Assembly: GCA_951640165.1 (NCBI GenBank)
Contig: OX621237.1
Location: forward strand, 18,910,001 to 18,974,000
Length of the DNA: 64,000 nucleotides
From: Pseudoips prasinana
Taxonomy: Eukaryota > Arthropoda > Insecta > Lepidoptera > Nolidae
Direction of reading: 5' to 3'
Each line of letters opens with the position of its first letter. Within the stretch, counting starts at the first letter, position 1. This document shows, one piece after another, positions 44,637-55,648 of the stretch. Under the pieces are notes generated by a model. That model ran no database searches. It was not told the origin of the DNA and saw only the letters and a program-made list of their open reading frames with translations. The translations under genes were made by a program, and so were the position numbers.

Positions 44637-47600
44637 CTATGTTGTCACTTCTTCTGTGCTTGACTCAAACTCTAACTTGACATCATCAGTATCCATTTCT
44701 GTTTCTTGAGCATTTAACATATTCAGAGTGACCTGTGAAAAAAACATTTGGACATAATTGACGGAATTAAGTAATGAAATTAAACAATGAACATAAACAA
44801 ACAATTACTTAACCTATAAGTATTTTGGGTATAAAGTAAATAAGACGCTAATGAATTCATAATATACCCAAATTAAATTCTCATATAGAAATGAAAGACG
44901 TCCACAATTTAGACATACCCACATACTAAAAACTACACCCAGCTAATTACATCGAGTGTGCAGTAGGCATAGCTGGGCATTAACTCGTTAATCCGCTAAT
45001 CGTTAATTAACGAAGTTAACATTTTGGTTAACGGATTAACTGGTAAAAATGTTATCGGATACGTTAACTTCCGTTAATATGCAGAAGTCCGTTAATTGTT
45101 AACCCTAGAAAGATAACCTTATTTAAACTGCCATTAAAGATAACCATACGCTTCTGAGGCGCATAATACATTTATATATTTTTTTTATTATTAAATACCT
45201 TTTTATCGTATTTATTAACCCGATAGTTTAAATGTGTGGGTATTGAACTTATAATGAATAAAACTTTATTAGTTAATTTATTTATATATTTGAAACATTA
45301 AACTTAAATCTAAAAATCCTCAAAAAAAACAACAAAATTCGGAGTCTCCCGTTTACAGCAAATTAAAAACACAAAATAATATTTTTTTTCTCTAAAAGTA
45401 ATTAAATTATTTCTTATAAACTAGTTAATCAACTAAAAAATAAAAAAAACTTGTGTGTACTTATATACACGCGTTAGAAGTTATACTTCTTAATATACAA
45501 CTTGAACATAGTTATCAATTTTCATACCACCTAGAACTAATATCATGCTGTTATTTTTACAATGCGCGCGCAGGTGCGCGCGCATCGTTAAAATTCCCTC
45601 TCATACCACCTAGAACTAACTTCATGCTGTTAAATTTTTTGGTGTCGGTGTGCGCGCGCATCGTAAAAATTAACTCTCATCATTTTTCTCCATCGCGCCA
45701 AAAGTATAACTTCAATAATCAGAGAAAATTATAATTATTTGGCTCCTTATTTGGTTTCATAGACATAGAAAACCATTTTTTTGTATTCGTCGTAAACTCC
45801 AGTTGGCGCATGTTATCTTAGTTAGACAATCTTTTTTTTATTCCTGAAAAAGATACGATGCCGTCTTTGGTCGGCTGGAGATTCTTCTTCATCATCTGTA
45901 GAGGTCTACACAACTGATTTTGGAATAACATTATGATAGTTACTCGCACATAATCGTCCCCGGGCGCAATGGAACATTTATGACGGACTAGGACATAAGC
46001 AATCAGCATCGCTCGCCCAGCCTGACCATACTCTACTCATCGTTTAGTTTTACTATACTACGGCTCTAAATAAGAACCTCAAAGCCTCAGGCTCAACGTC
46101 TCGCACAAAAGTACACCTCCTTAACCATTGACGTAAGGTCATATTCATGATCATCTTAGTGCTAGACAAATTCCTCTCCTTGACCAGCCCGCGAAGGCAA
46201 GAACAACCGAACAACACCTGATCTGCGATTAACCCTACTTATTCCAACTCTGGCCCGAACAAATGCGTCCTTTCGACCAGCCCACAAGAGCATAGATCTG
46301 ACAACACAGTCCCTACGACCAGCTTCACTATCTCCACTTCTGGACCGGACAAATAAGTCCCTTCGACGAGCCCACAATGGCATGGACCGGACAACACCGT
46401 CCCTTCGACATATCATTTCCATCTCTGAACCGAACAACGTCTTAGTGCCCTTCCATTTGTCAGGCGTCCTTTCGACCAGCCGTTATCATGTATGATGACG
46501 TGGACCGGACAACCCTTCAATCACCACAGAACCGACCCCTCACAGGACACATTATCGAACTCTCATAGGTCACACATGGAGCGCAGTGCTTCCATTCGGA
46601 ACGTCGACCAATATAAGTCAGTCCCTCAGACCAAGCACTCACCTCTAGCACATTTTTAAGCTCGTAACTGAAACTTTTAGATCCGGCTCTATTTCTCTCC
46701 ACCAAAACCCATCTCCAACTAATAGGCATCCATTATTGTACTTCGACCCTTACAAGTCAGCTCTTTCAAACCCATACAACTTGTTAAATAAGTCCACAGC
46801 AGTCTCAGTATCCCCTCATCATTAGAAAACTTACAACCGTTACAACACATATACCACCTTTCCCGTGCAAAAACATAGCCAGTAGCTGTCTAGCCAGTAG
46901 CCTAGCCAGTAGCTGCCTAGCCAGTAGCTGTCTAGCCAGTAGCTGTCTAGCCAGTAGCTCTCTAGCCAGTGGCTGCCTAGCCATTAGCTGTCTAGCTAGT
47001 ATCTGTCTAACCAGTAGCTGCAACAGCTGTCTTAAGATTTGCCTACAGCCTAGCGAGTAGCTATTTAGGCAATAGCTGTTGCACTATTAACTGGCTGCCT
47101 AGCTAGTAGTTATCTAGGCAATAGCTGTCGTACGATTAGTTGACTAGCGTATAGCTATCTAGGCAATAGCTGTTGTGCGATTAGCTGCCTAGCTAGTAGC
47201 TATCTAGGCAATAGCTGTCGCACTATTAACTGGCTGCCTAGCTAGTAGTTATCTATGCAATAGCTGTCGTACGATTAGCTGACTAGCGAATAGCTATCTA
47301 GGCAATAGCTGTTGTACGATTAGCTGCCTAGCTAGTAGCTATCTAGGCAATAGCTGTCTTTTGAGTAGCTGTCTTTCAATTAGGTTTCTTTTAGCTAACA
47401 TGATTGCACAGTTACAGTTTCACGGGCCGGTTAGTTTGATTTCCACCCAGGACAGATATACATACATATGTGTGCATAAAGATGTCTGTTAGTTTGTATT
47501 TACAAATAAAAGTAGTAGGTATATGTAGTATATCAATCATCTGGTTTCCATAGTACAAGCTCTATTCGTGCATCATCAGCTCTCGTTGGCTGGCATCGGC

Positions 47601-50600
47601 TGGGGCGCGCGGACGCAGGTGCTCGCCCGGTCTGACGGGCACTTTCGGCGGACGAACCGCACCGACGACACGCGCGTTTACTTATTCTTATATATATAGT
47701 CCATGTTTTAATTATATTATCTTGTACTGCATAAACTAGTATTACAGTCCACTAGTCTTTCATTTATAAGCTCTGCTTAGTTTGGGATCAGAAGGCCGTG
47801 TGTGAAGCCCACAATCCCAGGATTTTAGATAATAAGATATTATTATGCTACCTCTATATTTGGCACCATTGGAGCAGCCATGATCCCAAAGCTATATTTA
47901 CGCAATCTAGGCAACAGCTGTCTTACGATTAGCTGCCTAGCGAGTAGCTATCTACGCAATAGCTGTTGTACGAGTAGCTGTCTAGTGAGTAGCTGTCTAG
48001 CGAGTAACTGTACTATAGGCAATTATAGTTGACTTGGGACTAATTTTGTTACTTTTATACTGTATTCTACTATGTTTATGCGTAACTGCATTACTACATT
48101 ATAACTGCATTGTGAGCTTGTCAATTACAAGTATATGTATACCCATGTGCTGAATAAATATCATTACTAGCTATCTAATGATTTAGCTACACGTAGGTGA
48201 TTTAGCTTTGCTGTCTATCGAGTAGCTGCCTAGCCAGTAGCTGCCTAGCCAGTAGCTGCCTAGCCAGTAGCTTGTCTAGCCAGTAGCTTGTCTAGCCAGT
48301 AGCTTGCCTAGCCAGTAGCTGTCTAGCCAGTAGCTGTCCAGCCAGTTGCTGTCTAGCGAGTAGCTGCCTAGCCAGTAGCTGCCTAGCCAGTAGCTGTCTA
48401 GCCAGTAGCTGCCTAGCCAGTAGCTGTCTAGCCAGTAGCTGTCTCACCAGTAGCTGTCCAGCCAGTAGCTGTCTCATCAGTAGCTGTCTCATCAGTAGCT
48501 GTCCAGCCAGTTGCTGTCTAGCGAGTAGCTGCCTAGCTTGTAGCTGCCTAGCCAGTAGCTGCCTAGTCAGTAGCTGCCTAGCCGTCTAGCCAGTAGCTTG
48601 CCTAGCCAGTAGCTGTCTAGCCAGTAGCTGTCCAGCCAGTTGCTGTCTAGCGAGTAGCTGCCTAGCCAGTAGCTGCCTAGCCGGTAGCGGCCTAGCCAGT
48701 AGCTTGTCTAGCCAGTAGCTGCCTAGCCAGTAGCTTGTCTAGCCAGTAGCTTGTCTAGCCAGTAGCTGCCTAGCCAGTAGCTGCCTAGCCAGTAGCTGCC
48801 TAGCCAGTAGCTGCTTAGCCAGTAGCTGTCTAGCTAGTATCTGTCTAGCCAGTAGCTGCAACAGCTGTCTTAAGATTTGCCTACAGCCTAGCCAGTAGCT
48901 GTCTAGCAAGTTGCTGTCCAGCCAGTCGCTGTCTAGCGAGTAGTTGCCTAGCTAGTAGCTGTCTAGCGAGTAGCTGCCTAGCCAGTAGCTGCCTAGCCAG
49001 TAGCTGTCTAGCTAGTATCTGTCTAGCCAGTAGCTGCCTAGCCAGTAGCTGCCTAGCCAGTAGCTGCCTAGCCAGTAGCTGCCTAGCCAGTAGCTGCCTA
49101 GCCAGTAGCTGCCTAGCCAGTAGCTGCCTAGCCAGTAGCTGCCTAGCCAGTAGCTGCCTAGCCAGTAGCTGCCTAGCCAGTAGCTGCCTAGCCAGTAGCT
49201 GCCTAGCCAGTAGCTGCCTAGCCAGTAGCTGCCTAGCCAGTAGCTGTCTAGCCAGTAGCTGACTAGCCAGTAGCTGTCTAGCCAGTAGCTGTCTAGCCAG
49301 TAGCTTCCTAACGAGTAGCTTTCTACGCAATAGCTGTCGTACAAGTAGCTGCCTAGCGAGTAGCTATCTATGCAATAGCTGTTGTACGAGTAGCTGTCTA
49401 GTGAATAGCTGTCTAGCCAGTAGCTGCTAGTCAGTAGCTGCCTAGCCGTCTAGCCAGTAGCTTGCCTAGCCAGTAGCTGTCTAGCCAGTAGCTGTCCAGC
49501 CAGTTGCTGTCTAGCGAGTAGCTGCCTAGCCAGTAGCTGCCTAGCCGGTAGCGGCCTAGCCAGTAGCTTGTCTAGCCAGTAGCTGCCTAGCCAGTAGCTG
49601 CCTAGCCAGTAGCTGCCTAGCCGTCTAGCCAGTAGCTTGTCTAGCCAGTAGCTGTCTAGCCAGTTGCTGTCTAGCGAGTAGCTGCCTAGCCAGTAGCTTG
49701 TCTAGCCAGTAGCTGCCTAGCCAGTAGCTGCCTAGCCAGTAGCTGCCTAGCCAGTAGCTGCTTAGCCAGTAGCTGTCTAGCTAGTATCTGTCTAGCCAGT
49801 AGCTGCAACAGCTGTCTTAAGATTTGCCTACAGCCTAGCCAGTAGCTGTCTAGCAAGTTGCTGTCCAGCCAGTCGCTGTCTAGCGAGTAGTTGCCTAGCT
49901 AGTAGCTGCCTAGCCAGTAGCTGCCTAGCCAGTAGCTGCCTAGCTAGTAGCTGCCTAGCCAGTAGCTGCCTAGCCAGTAGCTGCCTAGCCAGTAGCTGCC
50001 TAGCCAGTAGCTGTCTAGCCAGTAGCTGCCTAGCCAGTAGCTGCCTAGCCAGTAGCTGCCTAGCCAGTAGCTGCCTAGCCAGTAGCTGCCTAGCCAGTAG
50101 CTGCCTAGCCAGTAGCTGCCTAGCCAGTAGCTGCCTAGCCAGTAGCTGCCTAGCCAGTAGCTGTCTAGCCAGTAGCTGTCTAGCCAGTAGCTGACTAGCC
50201 AGTAGCTGTCTAGCCAGCAGCTGTCTAGCCAGTAGCTTCCTAACGAGTAGCTTTCTACGCAATAGCTGTCGTACAAGTAGCTGCCTAGCGAGTAGCTATC
50301 TATGCAATAGCTGTTGTACGAGTAGCTGTCTAGTGAATAGCTGTCTAGCGAGTAACTGTACTATAGGCAATTATAGTTGACTTGGGACTAATTTTGTTAC
50401 TTTTATACTGTATTGTACTATGTTTATGCGTAACTGCATTACTACATTATTACTGCATTGTGAGCTTGTCAATTACAAGTATATGTATACCCATGTGCTA
50501 AATAAATATCATTACTAGCTAGCTAGTATCTGTCTAGCCAGTAGCTGCATCAGCTGCCTTAAGAATTGCCTAGAGCCAATAGCTGCCTAGCCAGTAGCTG

Positions 50601-53600
50601 TCTAGCCAGTAGCTAGTCTTCAGCTGATAACAACTCATCTGATATGGATCATCAGTAATAGGTACAGAATTGGAACCTGAGGTAAGGGCCCAGGGTAGCC
50701 CAGAAGTACCTACTTCAGAACATTTCATCAAATTTTATGCCGAAAGTAAAATTGAATTTACAGTTAGTAAATCAGAAGGTATTTATGGTAATATTAATAA
50801 GGGGTCACAAAGCAAACAAAAAGTATGGAAAGTAGTATGCAAAAAATAGATGTTTCTGGATTGATGGAAAGGCTTATTTAGGACATACTCACCCAAAGGG
50901 TGAGGATGGAAAATGCAGCATGATAAGAAGAAAGCAAACCAAGGTCAATCTGAGTTTTTAGAAAAACTAAATTTAGACAATGCAATGCCAAAACTGAACA
51001 ACAAAGAAATCATATTTTCGAAAAGTTCTGGGGTAAGATGAATTGGGATCAGGGAAAGGTTTCTGTTATTGTTGTAAAACCAAATGATTCTAGACGGGCA
51101 GGAAAATTTTAGTACTTGCTGACTATATATGATGTTGAAGGAATCTCTAATGTGAAAACTATATGTAAATATATGTTGTGCATTATCTTGAATTCGGAAT
51201 CTTTAGGAATAAGGCAAGGAGATTTTCCACCAAAGAGCCCCACATTAAAATAATAGTTTAATATGCAATAAGCAACTGAACTGGGAAAATTTAAAGCTGT
51301 TACTCTACTAGTACTTTGTAAAGAACATGTGTAATATATATTATGTATGTCCTATGTTACTTATATTCTCAATGATAAGTTTTAGTTGTTAATATATCAC
51401 CTGATGCTACTATTAGTAATGCCCGGTTCCTTTATTTTACGATCCGTCATTGGACCAACGTTACCATCCGTAATTCAGCTACCGATACCGATGCAAAACT
51501 AGTGTTCCACAATGCCCTACCTGCGACGAACATCCGTAGTTTAAACCACCTACGACTCGTTCGGCGATGAACCTCTCGCTCCTCTTCACGATTAGTTATA
51601 ACAAAACGTCGTACGTCAATTATGCAACTAAAATCATTTATTATTCTGTAATAGTATGTGAGTAATAGTATAAATTACTGTACTTATAGTTACAGTAATA
51701 ATTTAATTTGCGTTTTAGGTTTAAAACATTTATAAATCATTAGTATTGAAAATTTGATGTTACGAGTGCATGGTGTGAACAAAACGCGTAACAGGAAAGC
51801 GCATGGCGCATGCGTCTGTCGTCTGACATCTGTCCGGAGTATTTAATGGTTTCTAAATAAGTTTTTAAATTGAGTATTTAATCTAAGGTTTGTGGTTTTG
51901 AAATCTTAAAAGATAGAAAAATAATCAACCCTTTCTAACGGAAAACAAAGCCATGAATTCTCTATCAGTTTCAGAGCTAGAAATCACGGAAATCTCCTCA
52001 AACACTATGTTAACTACCAAAATAAAATACGAACGACTGGTAAACCGACCGAATTCGACTAGTAATCAAAGCAGTAACGCCTCGTTATTTTGACAGTTCC
52101 GTGACAGTAGAAAATATTTATAGGAACACTTTCGAACGCATCTCCATACAATAAGCTTACTAACGTCCTCCCATCCGTTAGTAACCAGACGTTGGTTATT
52201 TGGATAACGACTAGTATTTTTTAGGAACGGTTTTGCGTTACGGCTGGTAGAAATTCTAACTATTCGTAGTAGAAACGATTCGTTTTTGGAATATAGGAAC
52301 CGGGCGTAAGAAAGCATTCCATTGAACAAAATTTCATATCTTAATAGATCAAGCAAAGCCAAGTTCAAATAGTTGGTTGAGAATGGTATTAGAGAAAAAT
52401 ATATTATGAATTTATTTGTCTCCTGTTGATTTGAAAAATGTTTATAAAATATTGATTACCTGTTGAGATAAAGGGGCTGAGTGAATGTTACGTTGAGTAT
52501 GACTTGCCACATTGCCACTTACAAGTGTTCGATCATCTGGCAACTTTTTCTTCACTGGAGTTTTGGGCTGATGCTGGCTGAAATTATAATTACAAAATGA
52601 GCCTGGACACATTCAGTAAATTTGGTAATACACTAATTCCTACTGTTGTGTATATTTGAACACAAAGAGGAATCACAAACTAAAATTGTCATAAGAAATA
52701 GGAGTATGCCATAATATATCAAGATAGAATATTCTTCAACTTCTTTAAAGAACAAGAAATGTAAGATATTGAGCAATCGGTGAAAAAGGGACATTATTTA
52801 TTAATAACTGAATTAAATTAAGTCTTGTATTATATGTATGAAGAGCAGTGACATAAAAACTTAGAATAAAACATACCTAATTACTATCAAAATGGTCATA
52901 CATGGATAGAAAACTCTACTGCTCACCAAAAACATGCTTACAGTGAGGGAAATTAATTATACTCTGTCTATTCTTTTATTATCTTTTGACTATGAATTAC
53001 AGATTCATTTTATATACATACAATGAAATAAAATGAATAAGCAAATGATTAATATTTAAACTAACAAAATTCAAAGCACAAAAGTTACTCAATTCCTTGC
53101 AAATAATTAATCGGTATCTAATAAAATCAATCAATAATGAAAAAAAAACTAATACGCTAATAATTATTATTTAAACTAAAAATATTTCAATGCTTGAAAT
53201 CAATTGGAAGTTCTTCTGAAATACACTTCATGATTATTTCGATTGCATTGATTATGTGTGAGGGCATCACTAATTTCAAATTGTCTGTAAAAAGAATATA
53301 TGAATGTATAGGTAATAAACAAATGGAAAAAGTACAGTACAACAAAGCACAGATGGCAGTCTCATCACTGATCAATCTCTTCCAGGCAACCTATGAATTG
53401 ACTAGAACTGTAGGTGAACAACAGTATGTATATTCATATTGGTCTACTAGAACAATATGAATATAGTCAGGGTACATTAAAATAAAATAAATTTGAATAG
53501 AATTGGGTAAATATCTCAAATCTAGTCGCCTTCAAACGTAAGTGAATTGAGGGAGGAGGGGTGGAGGGGAGAGTGGGCTACCCTCCTGTACCATCCCCAT

Positions 53601-54565
53601 GAATCCCGCGGAACCCCATGGTTATGGAGATATCAATGGTTAATGTTTTTCCAGGGCTCGGCGGCCGCTACCGCAGCACGCTCGCTGCACTCGCTCGCCT
53701 TCGCGCGCCTAATGGTCACCGTTTTCAAACCTAACCCACATTATTTAATTAATGTACATTTGCAAAAATATCATGATAGTGACAATGAACAATTCAGTTT
53801 TGGTTATTTTTCGGAAAATTATATAAAGGCATTAAAAAAATATATAACTTCTAAACACAAAAGCAATGTTTTTATGTTGTTTTACAATGCTGTAGGTATC
53901 GAAATCGCTAGGAAATGTATCAAAATTGTGTTCTGTTTTAGGCATTTGTATGAAATCTTATGATTTTTAAAAATTTGGCATGTCTCCGGCAGTAAAAATG
54001 CGTTTTATCACTTAGTACGAACCCCCATATACACACTTAACACAAATGCAGGCAACTCGATATGAGATCCACCCCAGAATATGAACAATACATACCTTAC
54101 TTAATAAATCACAAAATATGTTTACCATCAACTCAACAGTTTATTGTTGATATTAAGTACTTTAGAGTTGAGCTGATAATCATCATACAATAAATTAATG
54201 CCATAGCACATTTTTAGAATACTAAAAAGAGATGCCTGCACTCTGAAGTCTGGGCCTTAAATAATTAAATTAATAAACATAACTGGAAATTATTTTATAC
54301 CTTGGTGTTGATTCTGTCATAGAATGCAGTAACATAGTCATCTCTGCCAGTTTATTAAACGCAGCACCTGCTTCTGTAAATATTTCTCCCACCTGAAATG
54401 AGGTAACAAGAAATTAAGTTTAGCAATAAATGTTATTGTTATCATAAAAATAAAAGCTTACATAAATAAATATTTAAGTTTGAATTCGGGCAACGCAGGC
54501 AGCCAGAATCAATCATTGAGATGTACTACGCCTTTTTGACATACCTTAGCTGCAGAATTATTCAT
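44637..54565 (-). CDS. BAP18: Chromatin-complex subunit BAP18, SANT exon not found
   Basis: Four coding exons join in frame: 54565-54545, 54392-54301, 52577-52460 and 44732-44637 (108 codons plus stop), all with GT/AG introns. The amino end (MNNSAAK, then VGEIFTEAGAAFNKLAEMTM) and the carboxyl part (KTPVKKKLPDD, VTLNMLNAQETEMDTDDVKL) match BAP18, a nuclear subunit linked to NURF and MLL-type complexes. The family normally has a SANT domain between these parts. No such exon was seen in the 1.7-kb intron 2, and exons 2 and 3 join in matching phase without it. A poly(A) signal lies at 44522-44517. Intron 3 is 7.7 kb and holds the minisatellite. Confidence 0.85.
44985..45110. repeat. GTTAA-rich repeat
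   Basis: A short tract carries many GTTAA/TTAAC units, beginning GGGCATTAACTCGTTAATCC. It resembles the terminal region of a DNA-transposon family in moths, which is an inference. It lies in BAP18 intron 3. Confidence 0.45.
45519..45680. repeat. Two-unit tandem repeat with CG-alternating palindrome
   Basis: The unit starting CATACCACCTAGAACTAA occurs twice, about 80 bp apart. Each ends in a GCGCGCGCAT segment, and the first has ATGCGCGCGCA and its mirror TGCGCGCGCAT separated by GG. Confidence 0.7.
46170..46760. repeat. Decayed tandem repeat beside the minisatellite
   Basis: Variants of GGACCGGACAA and GTCCTTTCGACCAGCC recur at irregular spacing of about 50-70 bases. The order suggests an old tandem array, now heavily diverged. 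Confidence 0.5.
47030..47385. repeat. Higher-order repeat of about 120 bp
   Basis: The units carry GCCTAGCTAGTAGTTATCTA, GGCAATAGCTGTCGTACGAT and TAGCTATCTAGGCAATAGC in fixed order, and the order repeats about every 120 bases. It is derived from the same basic unit as the main array but is more diverged. Confidence 0.7.
47427..47865 (+). mobile_element. SINE interrupted by a 204-bp insertion
   Basis: The SINE (GGGCCGGTTAG head, then TGGTTTCCATAGTAC, with GCTCTGCTTAGTTTGGGATC at the end) is split. The inserted block 47564-47767 is flanked by AAGCTCT on both sides (47557-47563 and 47768-47774). The insert has a GC-rich first half and an AT-rich second half and no coding capacity. Confidence 0.7.
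47998..48180. repeat. Unique-sequence block duplicated within the array, copy 1
   Basis: A block of about 175 bp that is not made of the 15-bp unit (TACTATAGGCAATTATAGTT ... AATAAATATCATTACTAGCT) is present here and again at 50348-50522 with only a few changes. It shows that several kilobases were duplicated as one segment. Confidence 0.85.
50348..50522. repeat. Duplicated block, copy 2
   Basis: See 47998-48180. Differences are single bases, for example CTGTATTGTACTATG against CTGTATTCTACTATG. Confidence 0.85.
50640..51416. other. Possible coding relic and spacer
   Basis: A plus-strand stretch near 50720-50845 reads SEHFIKFYAESKIEFTVSKS followed by EGIYGNINKG before a stop. Scattered protein-like pieces follow in other frames. 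It may be an old transposon gene. No family is recognised. Confidence 0.25.
51420..52306. mobile_element. Harbinger-like non-autonomous element
   Basis: The ends mirror each other (TGCCCGGTTCCTTTATT at the left; complement of CGCCCGGTTCCTATATT at the right), flanked by TAA on both sides (51417-51419 and 52307-52309). A 3-bp TAA duplication is typical of the PIF/Harbinger superfamily. The 887-bp element has no transposase. Confidence 0.6.
53187..53410 (-). other. Open frame of unknown nature in BAP18 intron 2
   Basis: The minus-strand frame runs from a possible acceptor (TTCATAG at about 53390) through VAWKRLISDETAICALLYCT to MPSHIINAIEIIMKCISEEL and PIDFKH, then a stop. An internal acceptor (TTCTTTTTACAG) precedes the second part. 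It is protein-like, but it does not join BAP18 in frame and no family is recognised. Confidence 0.25.
53540..53750. repeat. GC-rich segment in BAP18 intron 2
   Basis: A short GC-rich island (CTCGGCGGCCGCTACC, CGCTCGCTGCACTCGCTCGC) lies in AT-rich DNA. Similar CGCTCGC-rich pieces occur in lepidopteran repeats. Its class is unknown. Confidence 0.35.
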
Positions 54566-55160
54566 TTTCGTGTTATTATAACTTGCTGACATCAGTAAAA
54601 CAAGAATATCATAATAAATTTCCGAATTAAAATATTTCTCTAAAATCATTTGATGGATTTTTAATATTTTTTAATCTATTATTGATTTTGACTTTTGAGT
54701 GTTGCCACTAAAAAATTACAAACATACAAACCTTTAAGCGCTACTAAAAAAGTCCATCATCATGCATAACCCAGTCAAACGTTACTTATTTTCCGATTCT
54801 AAAATCTGACCACTTATTAACTATATATAATAAGAGTTTTAATATAAATTGAACATAATGGCCACTTTGAATAAAAATCAAACCTGCATAATGTTTGAAG
54901 TGAAAAATATTTCATTTTGGAATGAGATTACAAAGTGAAACATTTTTATACATGAACTATATTTTAAATTTGAAAAAATCACCTAATTAGAACATTTAAT
55001 GGAATCAGGCTCTAGCTACTATGCTTTCCATGACTATCCAATATCGAAATATAAAATTAATACGTACCTAGTTTTAAAATCATAAAGTTACTAGGTATAG
55101 CCAATAGCTTCGAGCCTCGAGGTTTAACAACGCAAAGTACGCAAACATGATTTTGATGAC
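54566..55160. other. BAP18 5' flank
   Basis: AT-rich sequence upstream of the BAP18 start. The promoter is expected here but no clear TATA or initiator was picked out. Confidence 0.35.
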
Positions 55161-55170
55161 AACTCTGATA

Positions 55171-55635
55171 TCTTCTTTTTTTTTTCAAATGGCAATTTAT
55201 GACGATGTCGACTATTCTGCCAATGTCAGGTGTGAAATGGGAATACGTGCGATAAATTTTACCAAAATTTGCATAATGTTATAGCTAATTGCGTATCTTG
55301 TCGATTAGGCTAAAACAACAACAACTCTTCTTCTTCTTCTTTTTTCGAATGGCAAGTTATGCCGATGTCGACAATTCTGCCAATGTCAGGTGTGAAATGG
55401 GAATACGTGCGATAAATTTAACCAAAATTTGCATAATGTTATAGCTAATTGCGTATCTTGTCGATTAGGCTAAAACAACAACAACTCTTCTTCTTTTTTC
55501 GAATGGCAAGTTATACCGATGTCGACAATTCTGCCAATGTCAGATGTGAAATGGGAATACGTGCGATAAATTTAACCAAAATTTGCAATGTTATAGCTAA
55601 TTGCGTATCTTGGCGATTAGGCTAAAACAAAACAT
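55171..55635 (-). repeat. Threefold tandem LINE 3' end
   Basis: The 3' UTR block with GCAAGTTATGCCGATGTCGA, TGAAATGGGAATACGTGCGA and TAGCTAATTGCGTATCTTG occurs three times in a row (about 55180-55320, 55330-55487, 55495-55630). Copies are separated by CTTCTTCTT runs and AACAACAACT. The outermost copy is the most diverged. Confidence 0.85.
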
Positions 55636-55648
55636 TCAGACGTAACAA

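Larger units (their letters stand above)
46875..50635. repeat. 15-bp minisatellite array in BAP18 intron 3
   Basis: The unit is CTAGCCAGTAGCTGC, with variants in the last bases (TGT, TTGT, GAC). The unit length is a multiple of three, so long frames such as LLARQ and SYWLG repeats appear on the minus strand, but these are by-products. Homogeneous runs lie at 49020-49250 and 49920-50180. Larger segments are duplicated: a block with CAACAGCTGTCTTAAGATTT occurs at about 47022, 48858 and 49805. The array is broken at 47400-47900 by a SINE. Confidence 0.9.

Noticed and set aside
48881..50262. Long minus-strand frames of LLARQ and SYWLG repeats
   Set aside because: They follow from a 15-bp unit that is a multiple of three and free of stops in two frames. 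They have no start context, no splice structure and lie in a BAP18 intron.
47998..50635. CRISPR-like array
   Set aside because: Units are contiguous without unique spacers, and the genome is eukaryotic. It is a minisatellite.
51420..52306. piggyBac-type element
   Set aside because: The CCCGG ends suggested it, but the flanks are TAA and not TTAA, and the terminal bases do not start with CCC.
53547..53963. 138-codon plus-strand frame
   Set aside because: It starts in a GC-rich repeat-like segment, changes composition halfway and has no motif. It lies antisense in BAP18 intron 2.
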